Assembly (NCBI GenBank): GCA_964403075.1
Contig: CAYOEV010000008.1
Span: forward strand, 1-64,000
DNA from: CAYOEV01 sp964403075
Lineage (GTDB): Bacteria; Bacteroidota; Bacteroidia; Cytophagales; Cyclobacteriaceae
Direction: 5' to 3'
DNA length: 64,000 nucleotides
Every line of letters starts with the position of its first letter. The stretch's first letter is position 1. The notes beneath the pieces were generated by a model. That model was not told the DNA's origin, ran no database searches, and saw nothing but the letters and a program-made list of their open reading frames with translations. A program made the position numbers and the translations under genes. Positions 43,763 through 51,516 of the stretch are shown one piece after another.

Positions 43763-44572
43763 TTAATAAAGAGACGATTTATTTTTTCGCCAGATGTTTA
43801 ACAAAATAAATGCCACCAGCATTCCACCTAAATGTGCCAGGTGCGCTACGTTATCTCCGGGTGACCGATTGACTTCACTGTAGAGTTCGTACAATCCATA
43901 AAAAAGTACAAGGTACTTGGCCTTAATAGGTATGGGTGGGAATAAAAGGAACAATTGTGTATTTGGGAAAAGGTAGGCAAAAGCAAAAAGCAACCCAAAC
44001 AATGCCCCTGAAGCGCCTACCATCTGGCCAAAAGTCACATACGCATCGTAAATAGTCTTTACCCCAAAGTTACGACTGTAGATACTCTGCTGCTCCAGAT
44101 TCTCGCTATTGGGATTGTTGTAATAAAGCTCCGCAAACTGATCCGCCTGATAGAGGGCTTGGCCTCGTAGATGATTACGCACAAATATTTCATAATCGTC
44201 GGGATTGGGGTCTGCCATATACGCTTCGTATCGATTTTTGAGCGGCTTCTTTTCGAAATAATCTGCAGCCCCAAAAAGCACCCCTGAACCCACCCCACAG
44301 AGTAGGTAAAAAATTAAGAACCGGCGGCTGCCCCAGACAGCCTCCAGCATGGGGCCGAAAATAAACACACCAAACATATTGCCCAGAATATGCATCAAGC
44401 CATACTGGGAATGCAGCCACATGTAGGTAAACGGCTGATAGATGGCAAAATTCTCCGAAAAAACCACCTTCAAGCTGAAAATCTCATTCAGGGGGAGGTA
44501 AAAGGAGAGAAAATAAATGGCAAAATTGATGAGGAGAATGTTCCTCACCATCGGTGTTATTCGTCCAAACAT
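43763..44572 (-). CDS. Rhomboid family intramembrane serine protease (second copy)
   Basis: A 269-residue protein. The catalytic Ser is in VGASGALFGLLFAFA near residue 190 and His in VAHLAHLGGMLVAF near 249. Between helices two and three it has a polar insert of about 65 residues (FEKKPLKNRYEAY, NPNSENLEQQ) not present in the first copy. The two copies are tandem but divergent. The start codon overlaps the mutL stop codon in a TAATG. Confidence 0.92.
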   Translation of the reverse strand: MFGRITPMVRNILLINFAIYFLSFYLPLNEIFSLKVVFSENFAIYQPFTYMWLHSQYGLMHILGNMFGVFIFGPMLEAVWGSRRFLIFYLLCGVGSGVLFGAADYFEKKPLKNRYEAYMADPNPDDYEIFVRNHLRGQALYQADQFAELYYNNPNSENLEQQSIYSRNFGVKTIYDAYVTFGQMVGASGALFGLLFAFAYLFPNTQLFLLFPPIPIKAKYLVLFYGLYELYSEVNRSPGDNVAHLAHLGGMLVAFILLNIWRKNKSSLY

Positions 44573-46374
44573 TATTTATTAAACCAGCTTTTGATATCTT
44601 CTAAACTTATTAATACGTAGGTCGGCTGCCCCGCCGGAGAAAAGTTGGGTTGATCACAACCAAACAATCTTTCTATCAACTGATCGGTTTCCCACTCGTC
44701 CATCTGTCGGCATTGGTTATTCGCCATTCTTGCGGCCATCGCCCGTTGCATTCCTTCCTGCTGCGGCACCCTCAGGGTGGCTACTTCTTGTTTGTACTGC
44801 TCAAGTATCCCTTCAAAGATCTCCACCTCGTTGCACGGAGCAAGATCTGATGGGACCCCCTGTATCATTATTTTATTCTGATCTGCCACCTCAAACTCAA
44901 ACCCCAATGCCTGAATTTCCGGTTTCAATTCAATTACCAAACTGTAATCCGATCCATTCAATTGCACCTGCTGTGGGAAAAGACAACTTTGACTATGAAC
45001 GCTCGGCGCATTTTTTAGTTGTTCATAATAAATACGGGTAAGGGCAGCCTCCTTATCCATCACCATCATGCCGGTTTTCACCTGACGCACCAGGTAGTTG
45101 TCGTGTAGTCGATAGCTAGCTGCCGGCCCATCCTTTTTTGTAGCCTGATCAAAGCGCGAGCCGAGAATAGAAGCATCCTCTGAAATGGCCTGGTGACGGG
45201 CTTGTTGATCCTCTCGGCTGGCTTGTTGATACAATTTGTTCAACTGCTCCATTTGGCGGTCAGTGGTTTTTATGGAAGAATATAAGCCATACGTACCTTC
45301 TTTTTTGGACATCCATTCCTCTCTACGGGAAGTCAGGGGAAGAAAGTTGATGTCGGTGGAAAAATCGAGGGAAGGGGTTACACTAAAAGCAGCCAGCGAT
45401 TGCTTCACTGCTGAGTGAATAATGCCGTACAATATGCGCTCGTCCATGAATTTGACTTCAGTTTTGGTCGGATGCACATTTACATCAACCGTGGCCGGAT
45501 TCAGCATGATGTTTAACACATAAAATGAGAAAGAACCTTCCTTCAACAATCCTTCATAAGACATTTGTACCGCATGATTGAGGTAAGGATTCCTGATGAA
45601 TCGGCCATTTACGAAAAAAAATTGTTCTCCCCGGGTTTTTTTTGCAAACGCTGGCTTTCCTACATAACCCGCCAGTTGAATGTATGGCGTCTCTTCCTGA
45701 CAGACAATCAATTGCTCTTGGTAATTTTTCCCGAACAACTGTATAATGCGCTTACTTAGTTTGCCAGCGTCAAGCCGATACACATCCAGATCGTTGTGTA
45801 CCAACGAAAAGGCCACATCGGGGTGGGCCAGTGCCACCCGGTGAAATTCATCTGTGATGTGGCGGAACTCCACAGGATTGGATTTTAAGAAATTTCTTCT
45901 GGCAGGCACATTAAAAAAAAGGTTGCACACCTCGATGCAGGTCCCCTGTGGCATGGCTACGGGCTCCTGTCTTTTAACTTCTGTTGCTTCGATGTGAATT
46001 TCAGTTCCCAACTCCTCTGTGGCCCGTTGAGTCCTTAAAGTAACCTGCGCAACCGCTGCGATAGATGCCAAGGCTTCTCCCCGGAATCCCTTTGTACGTA
46101 AATGCTGCAAGTCATCGAAAGAATTTATTTTGCTGGTCGCATGTCGTTCAAAACACATTCGCGCGTCGGTAACACTCATGCCTTCCCCATTGTCTACAAC
46201 TCTGATCATCGATTTACCTGCATCCTTGACCACCAGTTGGATTTGCGTTGCCCCCGCATCCAGGCTATTTTCAAGCAGCTCCTTCACGGCCGAAGCTGGC
46301 CGCTGCACCACCTCTCCAGCGGCTATCTGATTGGCAATGCTGTCAGGCAATAATCGAATAACGTCTAATGGCAT
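44572..46374 (-). CDS. mutL: DNA mismatch repair protein MutL
   Basis: A 600-residue GHKL ATPase that links MutS to downstream strand nicking. N-terminal motifs: ELLENSLDAGATQI near residue 32, VVDNGEGM near 60, TKGFRGEALASIAAVAQ near 93. The C-terminal dimerisation domain begins near 420. Where nicking MutLs have a DQHA(X)2E metal-binding motif this protein has MDKEAALTR, and the CPHGRP-like C-terminal motif reads FSPAGQP, so both endonuclease sites appear degenerate. If so, another nuclease must nick. Part of a transcript with the rhomboid genes. Confidence 0.95.
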   Translation of the reverse strand: MPLDVIRLLPDSIANQIAAGEVVQRPASAVKELLENSLDAGATQIQLVVKDAGKSMIRVVDNGEGMSVTDARMCFERHATSKINSFDDLQHLRTKGFRGEALASIAAVAQVTLRTQRATEELGTEIHIEATEVKRQEPVAMPQGTCIEVCNLFFNVPARRNFLKSNPVEFRHITDEFHRVALAHPDVAFSLVHNDLDVYRLDAGKLSKRIIQLFGKNYQEQLIVCQEETPYIQLAGYVGKPAFAKKTRGEQFFFVNGRFIRNPYLNHAVQMSYEGLLKEGSFSFYVLNIMLNPATVDVNVHPTKTEVKFMDERILYGIIHSAVKQSLAAFSVTPSLDFSTDINFLPLTSRREEWMSKKEGTYGLYSSIKTTDRQMEQLNKLYQQASREDQQARHQAISEDASILGSRFDQATKKDGPAASYRLHDNYLVRQVKTGMMVMDKEAALTRIYYEQLKNAPSVHSQSCLFPQQVQLNGSDYSLVIELKPEIQALGFEFEVADQNKIMIQGVPSDLAPCNEVEIFEGILEQYKQEVATLRVPQQEGMQRAMAARMANNQCRQMDEWETDQLIERLFGCDQPNFSPAGQPTYVLISLEDIKSWFNK

Positions 46375-46701
46375 TTATCTGCTCCTGAGTCTAATTAGAA
46401 GGTACAGGGGAATTAACAAACCGATGGCGTACAATGCCCAATTTCCGTAGTATAACCAGCCCAAAATGGCAGCCCCCAACACTGCCGCAATGAGTAAGCG
46501 AATGAAACCTGCTCCTGAGTTGGCATGTGTTTTACGCGTGAATTTGATGGAAGCGTATTGATAATCTTCTTCACCGTTCTCTTCGATCTGCCGGATGCGC
46601 TTTTGACGAATGGCCAATTCCTCCTTCACTGGATCATAATACCTCGGTTTGATCTCAAATCTCTGATATTTTGGCACTCTGAAAGGAGAAAGGAAACGCA
46701 T
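46375..46701 (-). CDS. Conserved KYQRF-type membrane protein (often mislabelled riboflavin synthase beta)
   Basis: A 108-residue protein starting MRFLSPFRVPKYQRFEIKPRYYDP, with a charged coil in the middle and two C-terminal membrane helices (about 67-102). This is a Bacteroidota-restricted protein that I recall beside mutL in many genomes, sometimes labelled riboflavin synthase subunit beta without basis. Function unknown. The ORF extends to 46761, but the -7 element occupies 46759-46766, so the ATG at 46701 is chosen. It abuts mutL with no spacer. Confidence 0.8.
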   Translation of the reverse strand: MRFLSPFRVPKYQRFEIKPRYYDPVKEELAIRQKRIRQIEENGEEDYQYASIKFTRKTHANSGAGFIRLLIAAVLGAAILGWLYYGNWALYAIGLLIPLYLLIRLRSR

Positions 46702-46758
46702 TGGCAAGCTATTTTCAAGAAGGATGTTAAATTCCGTTAAGAAAAACACATATAACTT

Positions 46759-46766
46759 CAAATTTA
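46759..46766 (-). promoter_or_regulatory. -7 promoter element for the KYQRF protein, mutL and rhomboid genes
   Basis: On the minus strand this reads TAAATTTG, an exact TAnnTTTG match. It gives a leader of about 50 bases to the ATG at 46701 and makes the longer ORF start unlikely. Confidence 0.55.
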
Positions 46767-46777
46767 GGCAATAGTCA

Positions 46778-48025
46778 ATGGATTATTTAAAGAACATACC
46801 CCTGATTATTGGAATCGCTGGCATTGGCCTGATTCTATCAGGTGCGAATTTTGACACCTTCGATAGGCCTCCCGTCGAACGAAAATACAATTTTCAGGGC
46901 GTCGACTCCATCGTGGCGGCTGCTATTCAACAACGAGCATTCCCAGGTTGCCAAATACTCGTTATGCATCAGGGAGCTACGGTTTTACAGAAATCGTACG
47001 GTTACCTAACCTATGACAGCCTGGTAAGTGTCACTGACAGTACGCTTTATGATGTGGCCTCCCTCACCAAAGTGACTGCCACCACATTGATGATCATGGA
47101 TTTATATGATCGTGGAGAAATAGATCTTGATGAGCGCCTGGCTTGTTATTTACCTGAATTTGTAGCTACCAACAAACAAGACATCACCCTACGTCAGCTA
47201 TTGTCACACCATGCCGGTTTGCAACCCTACATTCCCTTTTGGGACCTTTCACTTAAGGCCGATTTGATCGATCCCATTCCCAACCATCCAAAATTGAACG
47301 GGTTTGGTCAGATCGACAACGTGGTCATGCGCGATTCCTTGAAAAGTTGGATCATTAAATCACCGCTGATTCAGCAAAAAGGTAAGCCCTATTACAAATA
47401 CAGTGACGTTGGCTTCATAATCTTGCAAATGGTGGCAGAAAAAATAGCCCGCGAGGACATGGAAAGTTACCTGACCAAACGGTATTATGGTCCAATGGGC
47501 TTACGTAACACGCACTTCAACCCCCTTACCAAAGGCGTATCCCGATCATTGATTGCACCTACTGAATTTGAAATTGACTTTCGAAACGGGCAGGTCTGGG
47601 GCAATGTCCACGATCGAAATGCTGCCATCCTGGGCGGAGTAGCCGGACATGCAGGTCTATTTAGTAATGCAGGAGAAATGGCCAAAATTTCTGAATTGTT
47701 TTTAGAGAGAGGGCGCATAGATGGTTTATCATTTTTCAGCCCGGCCACCTTTTACACCTTCAACCGGCGTTACTACTCGGGCAACCGCAGAGCCCTTGGT
47801 TTCGATAAACGCAATGCACACGTTTCTGCGTGGACAAGTAGTGAAAGTTTTGGGCACAAAGGCTTCACAGGCACCATGATCTGGGCAGATCCGCTGCATG
47901 AACTGGTATATGTATTTCTTTCCAACCGGATATATCCAAACGCAACCAACAGGAAACTCATCACACAACAGGTACGTTCAAAGGTGCAGGATGTGATTTA
48001 TGAAAAAATTCTTGTTATAAACTGA
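46778..48025 (+). CDS. Serine hydrolase of the beta-lactamase / penicillin-binding class C fold
   Basis: A 415-residue protein with an N-terminal membrane or signal segment (residues 8-24). The catalytic SxxK motif is Ser95-Leu-Thr-Lys98 in YDVASLTKVTATT. The second motif is YSD in YYKYSDVGF near 207, and the third reads GHKGFTGT near 367, the class C K/H-T-G position. Such enzymes are esterases or peptidoglycan-active DD-peptidases rather than resistance lactamases. In Bacteroidota the same domain is often fused to a glycosidase; here it is separate. Followed by bshA after 18 bases. Confidence 0.9.
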   Translation: MDYLKNIPLIIGIAGIGLILSGANFDTFDRPPVERKYNFQGVDSIVAAAIQQRAFPGCQILVMHQGATVLQKSYGYLTYDSLVSVTDSTLYDVASLTKVTATTLMIMDLYDRGEIDLDERLACYLPEFVATNKQDITLRQLLSHHAGLQPYIPFWDLSLKADLIDPIPNHPKLNGFGQIDNVVMRDSLKSWIIKSPLIQQKGKPYYKYSDVGFIILQMVAEKIAREDMESYLTKRYYGPMGLRNTHFNPLTKGVSRSLIAPTEFEIDFRNGQVWGNVHDRNAAILGGVAGHAGLFSNAGEMAKISELFLERGRIDGLSFFSPATFYTFNRRYYSGNRRALGFDKRNAHVSAWTSSESFGHKGFTGTMIWADPLHELVYVFLSNRIYPNATNRKLITQQVRSKVQDVIYEKILVIN

Positions 48026-48043
48026 TGACTGCCAGATTAGCGC

Positions 48044-49186
48044 ATGAAAATAGGAATTGTTTGTTATCCCACCTATGGTGGTAGTGGTGTTGTGGCCACC
48101 GAATTGGGTAAAGCTCTCGCAGCAGAAGGCCACCAAATTCATTTCATTACGTACTCACAGCCCACACGACTTGACTACTTCAACGAAAACCTTTTCTATC
48201 ATGAGGTGAATGTGAAGTCTTACCCACTCTTTCAATACCCTCCGTACGAACTGGCACTCTCCAGCCGGATTGTAGACGTGGTGGAGCACGAAGGACTGGA
48301 TTTGCTACACGTACACTATGCCATCCCTCACGCAGCGGCTGCCTACATGGCAAAAAAAATTCTACAAACCAAAGGCATTGAATTGCCCATTGTCACCACC
48401 CTGCATGGCACGGACATCACATTGGTGGGAAAAGACATCAGTTATGAACCGGCAGTCACCTTTTCGATTAACAAATCCGACGGAGTGACAGCGGTTTCAG
48501 AAGATTTGAAAAAAGACACCTATGAGCATTTTGACATCACGCGAGAGATTCGTGTGATTCCGAACTTCATAGACCTGAAGCGCTTCAAAAAACATCCAAA
48601 AGAGCATTTTCGGAAAGCCATCTGCCCCAACGACGAAAAGCTACTGGTGCATACCTCCAATTTTAGGAAAGTCAAACGGGTAGAGGACGTGCTATCTGTT
48701 TTTTGTGAAGTGAGAAAAGTGGTGCCCTGCAAATTACTCCTTGTGGGAGATGGTCCGGAACGTCAAAGAATAGAGGAAATGTCCCGGCAATTATGCGACC
48801 ATGATGACGTTCGTTTCATTGGAAAAATTGAGGCTGTCGAAGAGGTCTTGTCGGTAAGCGACCTATTTTTAATGACTTCTGAAAAGGAAAGCTTCGGACT
48901 CGCCGCACTGGAAGCCATGGCCTGTGAGGTACCCGTCATTTCCACAAATGCTGGTGGCCTGCCAGAATTAAACAAAAATGGATATTCGGGTTACGTATGT
49001 GAAATTGGTGACGTGGCGAACATGGCTGCGAAGGCCATCCATATTTTGGACAATTTACATCTCCGGAAATTTAAGTCACAGGCTTTATTGAGAGCCAAAG
49101 ATTTTGATGTGTCCAAAATACTTCCGGAATATGAAAATTTCTACAGACATGTCTTAAAAGAGTCAATTCTACCTTCTACCGCTTAG
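48044..49186 (+). CDS. bshA: N-acetyl-alpha-D-glucosaminyl L-malate synthase BshA
   Basis: A 380-residue GT4 glycosyltransferase that joins UDP-GlcNAc to L-malate, the first step of bacillithiol synthesis. Characteristic stretches are MKIGIVCYPTYGGSGVVATELG at the start, FPLFQYP-like YPLFQYPPYELAL near 61, HVHYAIPHAAAAYMAK near 90, TLHGTDITLVG near 120, and the C-terminal EKESFGLAALEAMACEVPVI near 282. The presence implies a bacillithiol pathway (BshB and BshC not in this window). Probably cotranscribed with the serine hydrolase. Confidence 0.93.
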   Translation: MKIGIVCYPTYGGSGVVATELGKALAAEGHQIHFITYSQPTRLDYFNENLFYHEVNVKSYPLFQYPPYELALSSRIVDVVEHEGLDLLHVHYAIPHAAAAYMAKKILQTKGIELPIVTTLHGTDITLVGKDISYEPAVTFSINKSDGVTAVSEDLKKDTYEHFDITREIRVIPNFIDLKRFKKHPKEHFRKAICPNDEKLLVHTSNFRKVKRVEDVLSVFCEVRKVVPCKLLLVGDGPERQRIEEMSRQLCDHDDVRFIGKIEAVEEVLSVSDLFLMTSEKESFGLAALEAMACEVPVISTNAGGLPELNKNGYSGYVCEIGDVANMAAKAIHILDNLHLRKFKSQALLRAKDFDVSKILPEYENFYRHVLKESILPSTA

Positions 49187-49234
49187 AATTAGGAAAGAAA
49201 GTTTAATTTCACATTCAATAATAATAGGGCGATT

Positions 49235-49846
49235 ATGGACATCAAACCAAGCACCAAAGGACAAGGACAGGTTTTCAAAAATCCAGTCCTTGAGCGACTG
49301 ACAAAGACGCACATTTCACTACCACTGGTAGCCTTTACCATTGTTTCGTCAAGTTTAATTTACTATGGCATAGCAGAAAGTTTCATTGGCAGGCTGGAAG
49401 CGGCCGTGCTGTTCATTTCCGGCTTTCTTTCTTTTACACTTGTAGAATACGTCATGCATCGCTTTGTTTTCCATTTGGCCCCAAAAAATAAACAGCAGGA
49501 AAAATTTGCCTACTCCGTGCATGGCGTGCATCACGCTTACCCAAAAGATAAGGACCGATTGGCCATGCCATTGCCCCTCAGTTTAACTTTAGCTTTCGTA
49601 TTCTTTCTAATATTCCGATTTTTTATGGGTCCGGCTGTCTTTGGTTTTTTACCCGGTTTTCTGATGGGATATGCCGCTTATTTAGGTGTACATTACATGG
49701 TGCATGCTTTTCAGCCTCCAAAGAACCTATTTAAAATTTTGTGGATCCATCACGGCATCCATCACTACAAAGATCCCGAGCACGCGTTCGGAGTGTCCTC
49801 GCCCTTATGGGACATTGTTTTTCGCACGATGCCGCGAAGACGCTGA
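49235..49846 (+). CDS. Sterol desaturase / fatty acid hydroxylase family protein
   Basis: A 203-residue membrane di-iron enzyme of the fatty acid hydroxylase superfamily. Histidine boxes are EYVMHRFVFH near residue 70, VHGVHHAYPKD near 92, HYMVHAFQ near 149 and HHGIHHYKDPEHAFG near 167, all needed for the metal centre. Three or four membrane segments are seen. The substrate could be a fatty acid (as in sphingolipid or sulfonolipid hydroxylation) or a carotenoid. Not linked to a pathway by its neighbours. Confidence 0.88.
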   Translation: MDIKPSTKGQGQVFKNPVLERLTKTHISLPLVAFTIVSSSLIYYGIAESFIGRLEAAVLFISGFLSFTLVEYVMHRFVFHLAPKNKQQEKFAYSVHGVHHAYPKDKDRLAMPLPLSLTLAFVFFLIFRFFMGPAVFGFLPGFLMGYAAYLGVHYMVHAFQPPKNLFKILWIHHGIHHYKDPEHAFGVSSPLWDIVFRTMPRRR

Positions 49847-50008
49847 TCAGAGCGTTTGTTTTTGTTTCTCTTTGCGAATCTTTTTTATCCGCTTAGCCCT
49901 GCGTTGTGCTGGACTGGCAGGTTCGAGCAGGCTTTTGTATAACGTGTCTCGTACGAAAGCAATAATATCTCTGATGAGATTAGCGAATATGGGTTTTCGT
50001 CCGGGCAT
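49847..50008 (-). CDS. Small basic protein, 53 residues
   Basis: ATG at 50006-50008 to TGA at 49847-49849. It begins MPGRKPIFANLIRDIIAFVR and ends with a run of basic residues (RRAKRIKKIRKEKQKQ). No signal peptide. It ends directly after the convergent hydroxylase gene. Codon use and the regular amphipathic pattern suggest a real protein, perhaps nucleic-acid or membrane-surface binding, but I know no homologue. The rest of 50009-50166 holds nothing recognised. Confidence 0.5.
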   Translation of the reverse strand: MPGRKPIFANLIRDIIAFVRDTLYKSLLEPASPAQRRAKRIKKIRKEKQKQTL

Positions 50009-50166
50009 AATTTAAAAACTATGTTAAATTTATAAGAATTTCGGCTATTAAGATCCATCTTTCACCCCAGAAAATATTCCCTGAGGTGTGGATAAAAAAT
50101 TCCCGTACCCTTGTCTTCGAACCATCAAATTAGGTAATATTACCAAGGTATGAAAGCTTCTCATTC

Positions 50167-51501
50167 ATGACAAAAAAGAAGAGTACCAAAATCTTCGTAC
50201 TGGACACCTCAGTCATCCTTTTCTCTCACGACTCCATCCTCAACTTTGCCGAACATGATGTTGGTATTCCAATCACGGTACTTGAAGAGTTGGATCAATT
50301 CAAAAAAGGCAACGATACAAAGAATTTTGAAGCACGCGAATTCACCCGGCTAATTGATCAGTTGGCAAGAGACCAAATGCTCAAAGACTGGCTACCGCTG
50401 AACGGAAAAGGCAAGGGGAAATTCAAGGTACTGATGAATCATGACAGCACCATTGATGCACGAAAGGTCTTCAGTGACAATAAAAATGACCACCTCATTC
50501 TAAATGCAGCACTGGTGCTTCAGGAGGAGGAGAAAGAAAGAAAAGTTACCCTTGTTACCAAAGACATCAACCTCAGGCTGAAAGCCAAATCATTGAATCT
50601 GCCTGCGGAAGATTATGAAACTGGTAAAATCAAAAATGTCAGTACGCTGGACACTGGTAAGCAGGAATTGGACGGCGTCAGTTCTGATCATATCGACACG
50701 CTTTTTCAGGAAGGAACCATCGACAGGAAGCACATCTTAGGTCGTAAAAAGTACCCGGCCAATCAATTCTTCATACTGAAAAGTGAGAAAAACTCCGTTC
50801 TCGCTACAAACAATGATGAAGAAAAAACGATTGAAAAAGTAGACAAACGTGGCGTATATGGCATAAAGCCCAAAAATGCGGAGCAGACATTTGCAATTCA
50901 CGCCATGATGAACCCAAATGTCAAGCTGGTATCTATCAATGGAGTGGCCGGTACTGGTAAGACCTTACTCGCACTGGCTTCAGCACTGGAGCAACGAAAA
51001 AACTTTAAACAGGTGTACCTGGCGCGACCCATCGTTCCGCTCAGCAACAAAGACATTGGCTACCTCCCCGGAGATATCAAATCCAAGCTGAATCCTTACA
51101 TGGAGCCGTTATGGGACAATCTGAAATTCATTCAAAACCAATTTCACGAATCGGATAAAGATTACACGCGCATCACGGACATGGTCAATCAGGAAAAGCT
51201 GATGATTACGCCTCTGGCCTACATTCGAGGTAGAAGCCTCTCAAACATTTTCTTCATCGTAGATGAGGCCCAAAACCTTACCCCTCACGAAATTAAAACG
51301 ATTATCACCCGCGCGGGCATCAATACAAAGATTGTGTTTACCGGTGATATACACCAGATAGACACGCCCTACCTGGATTCACAAAGTAACGGCCTCTCGT
51401 ACCTGATCGACCGAATTCAGGACAATCCCATGTTCGCCCATGTGACGCTTGAGCGTGGCGAGCGATCGGAATTGGCCAACTTGGCAAACGAGCTGTTGTA
51501 A
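50167..51501 (+). CDS. PhoH family protein with N-terminal PIN domain
   Basis: A 444-residue protein. The PIN nuclease-like domain spans about residues 1-150 (FVLDTSVILFSHDSI, then LVTKDINLRLKAKS) with the acidic residues at FVLDTS, EELDQFK and TKDIN. The PhoH ATPase domain (about 225-440) has Walker A GVAGTGKTLLALASAL near 259 and Walker B IFFIVDEAQNL near 360. The combination is the common bacterial PIN-PhoH, thought to be an RNA helicase with RNase activity. Stands alone, convergent with uvrB (15 bases apart). Confidence 0.95.
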   Translation: MTKKKSTKIFVLDTSVILFSHDSILNFAEHDVGIPITVLEELDQFKKGNDTKNFEAREFTRLIDQLARDQMLKDWLPLNGKGKGKFKVLMNHDSTIDARKVFSDNKNDHLILNAALVLQEEEKERKVTLVTKDINLRLKAKSLNLPAEDYETGKIKNVSTLDTGKQELDGVSSDHIDTLFQEGTIDRKHILGRKKYPANQFFILKSEKNSVLATNNDEEKTIEKVDKRGVYGIKPKNAEQTFAIHAMMNPNVKLVSINGVAGTGKTLLALASALEQRKNFKQVYLARPIVPLSNKDIGYLPGDIKSKLNPYMEPLWDNLKFIQNQFHESDKDYTRITDMVNQEKLMITPLAYIRGRSLSNIFFIVDEAQNLTPHEIKTIITRAGINTKIVFTGDIHQIDTPYLDSQSNGLSYLIDRIQDNPMFAHVTLERGERSELANLANELL

Positions 51502-51516
51502 GAAAAACGGTGCTGA

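Noticed and set aside
46778..48025. Antibiotic-resistance beta-lactamase
   Set aside because: The class C fold motifs are shared by many esterases and DD-peptidases; nothing indicates a resistance enzyme.
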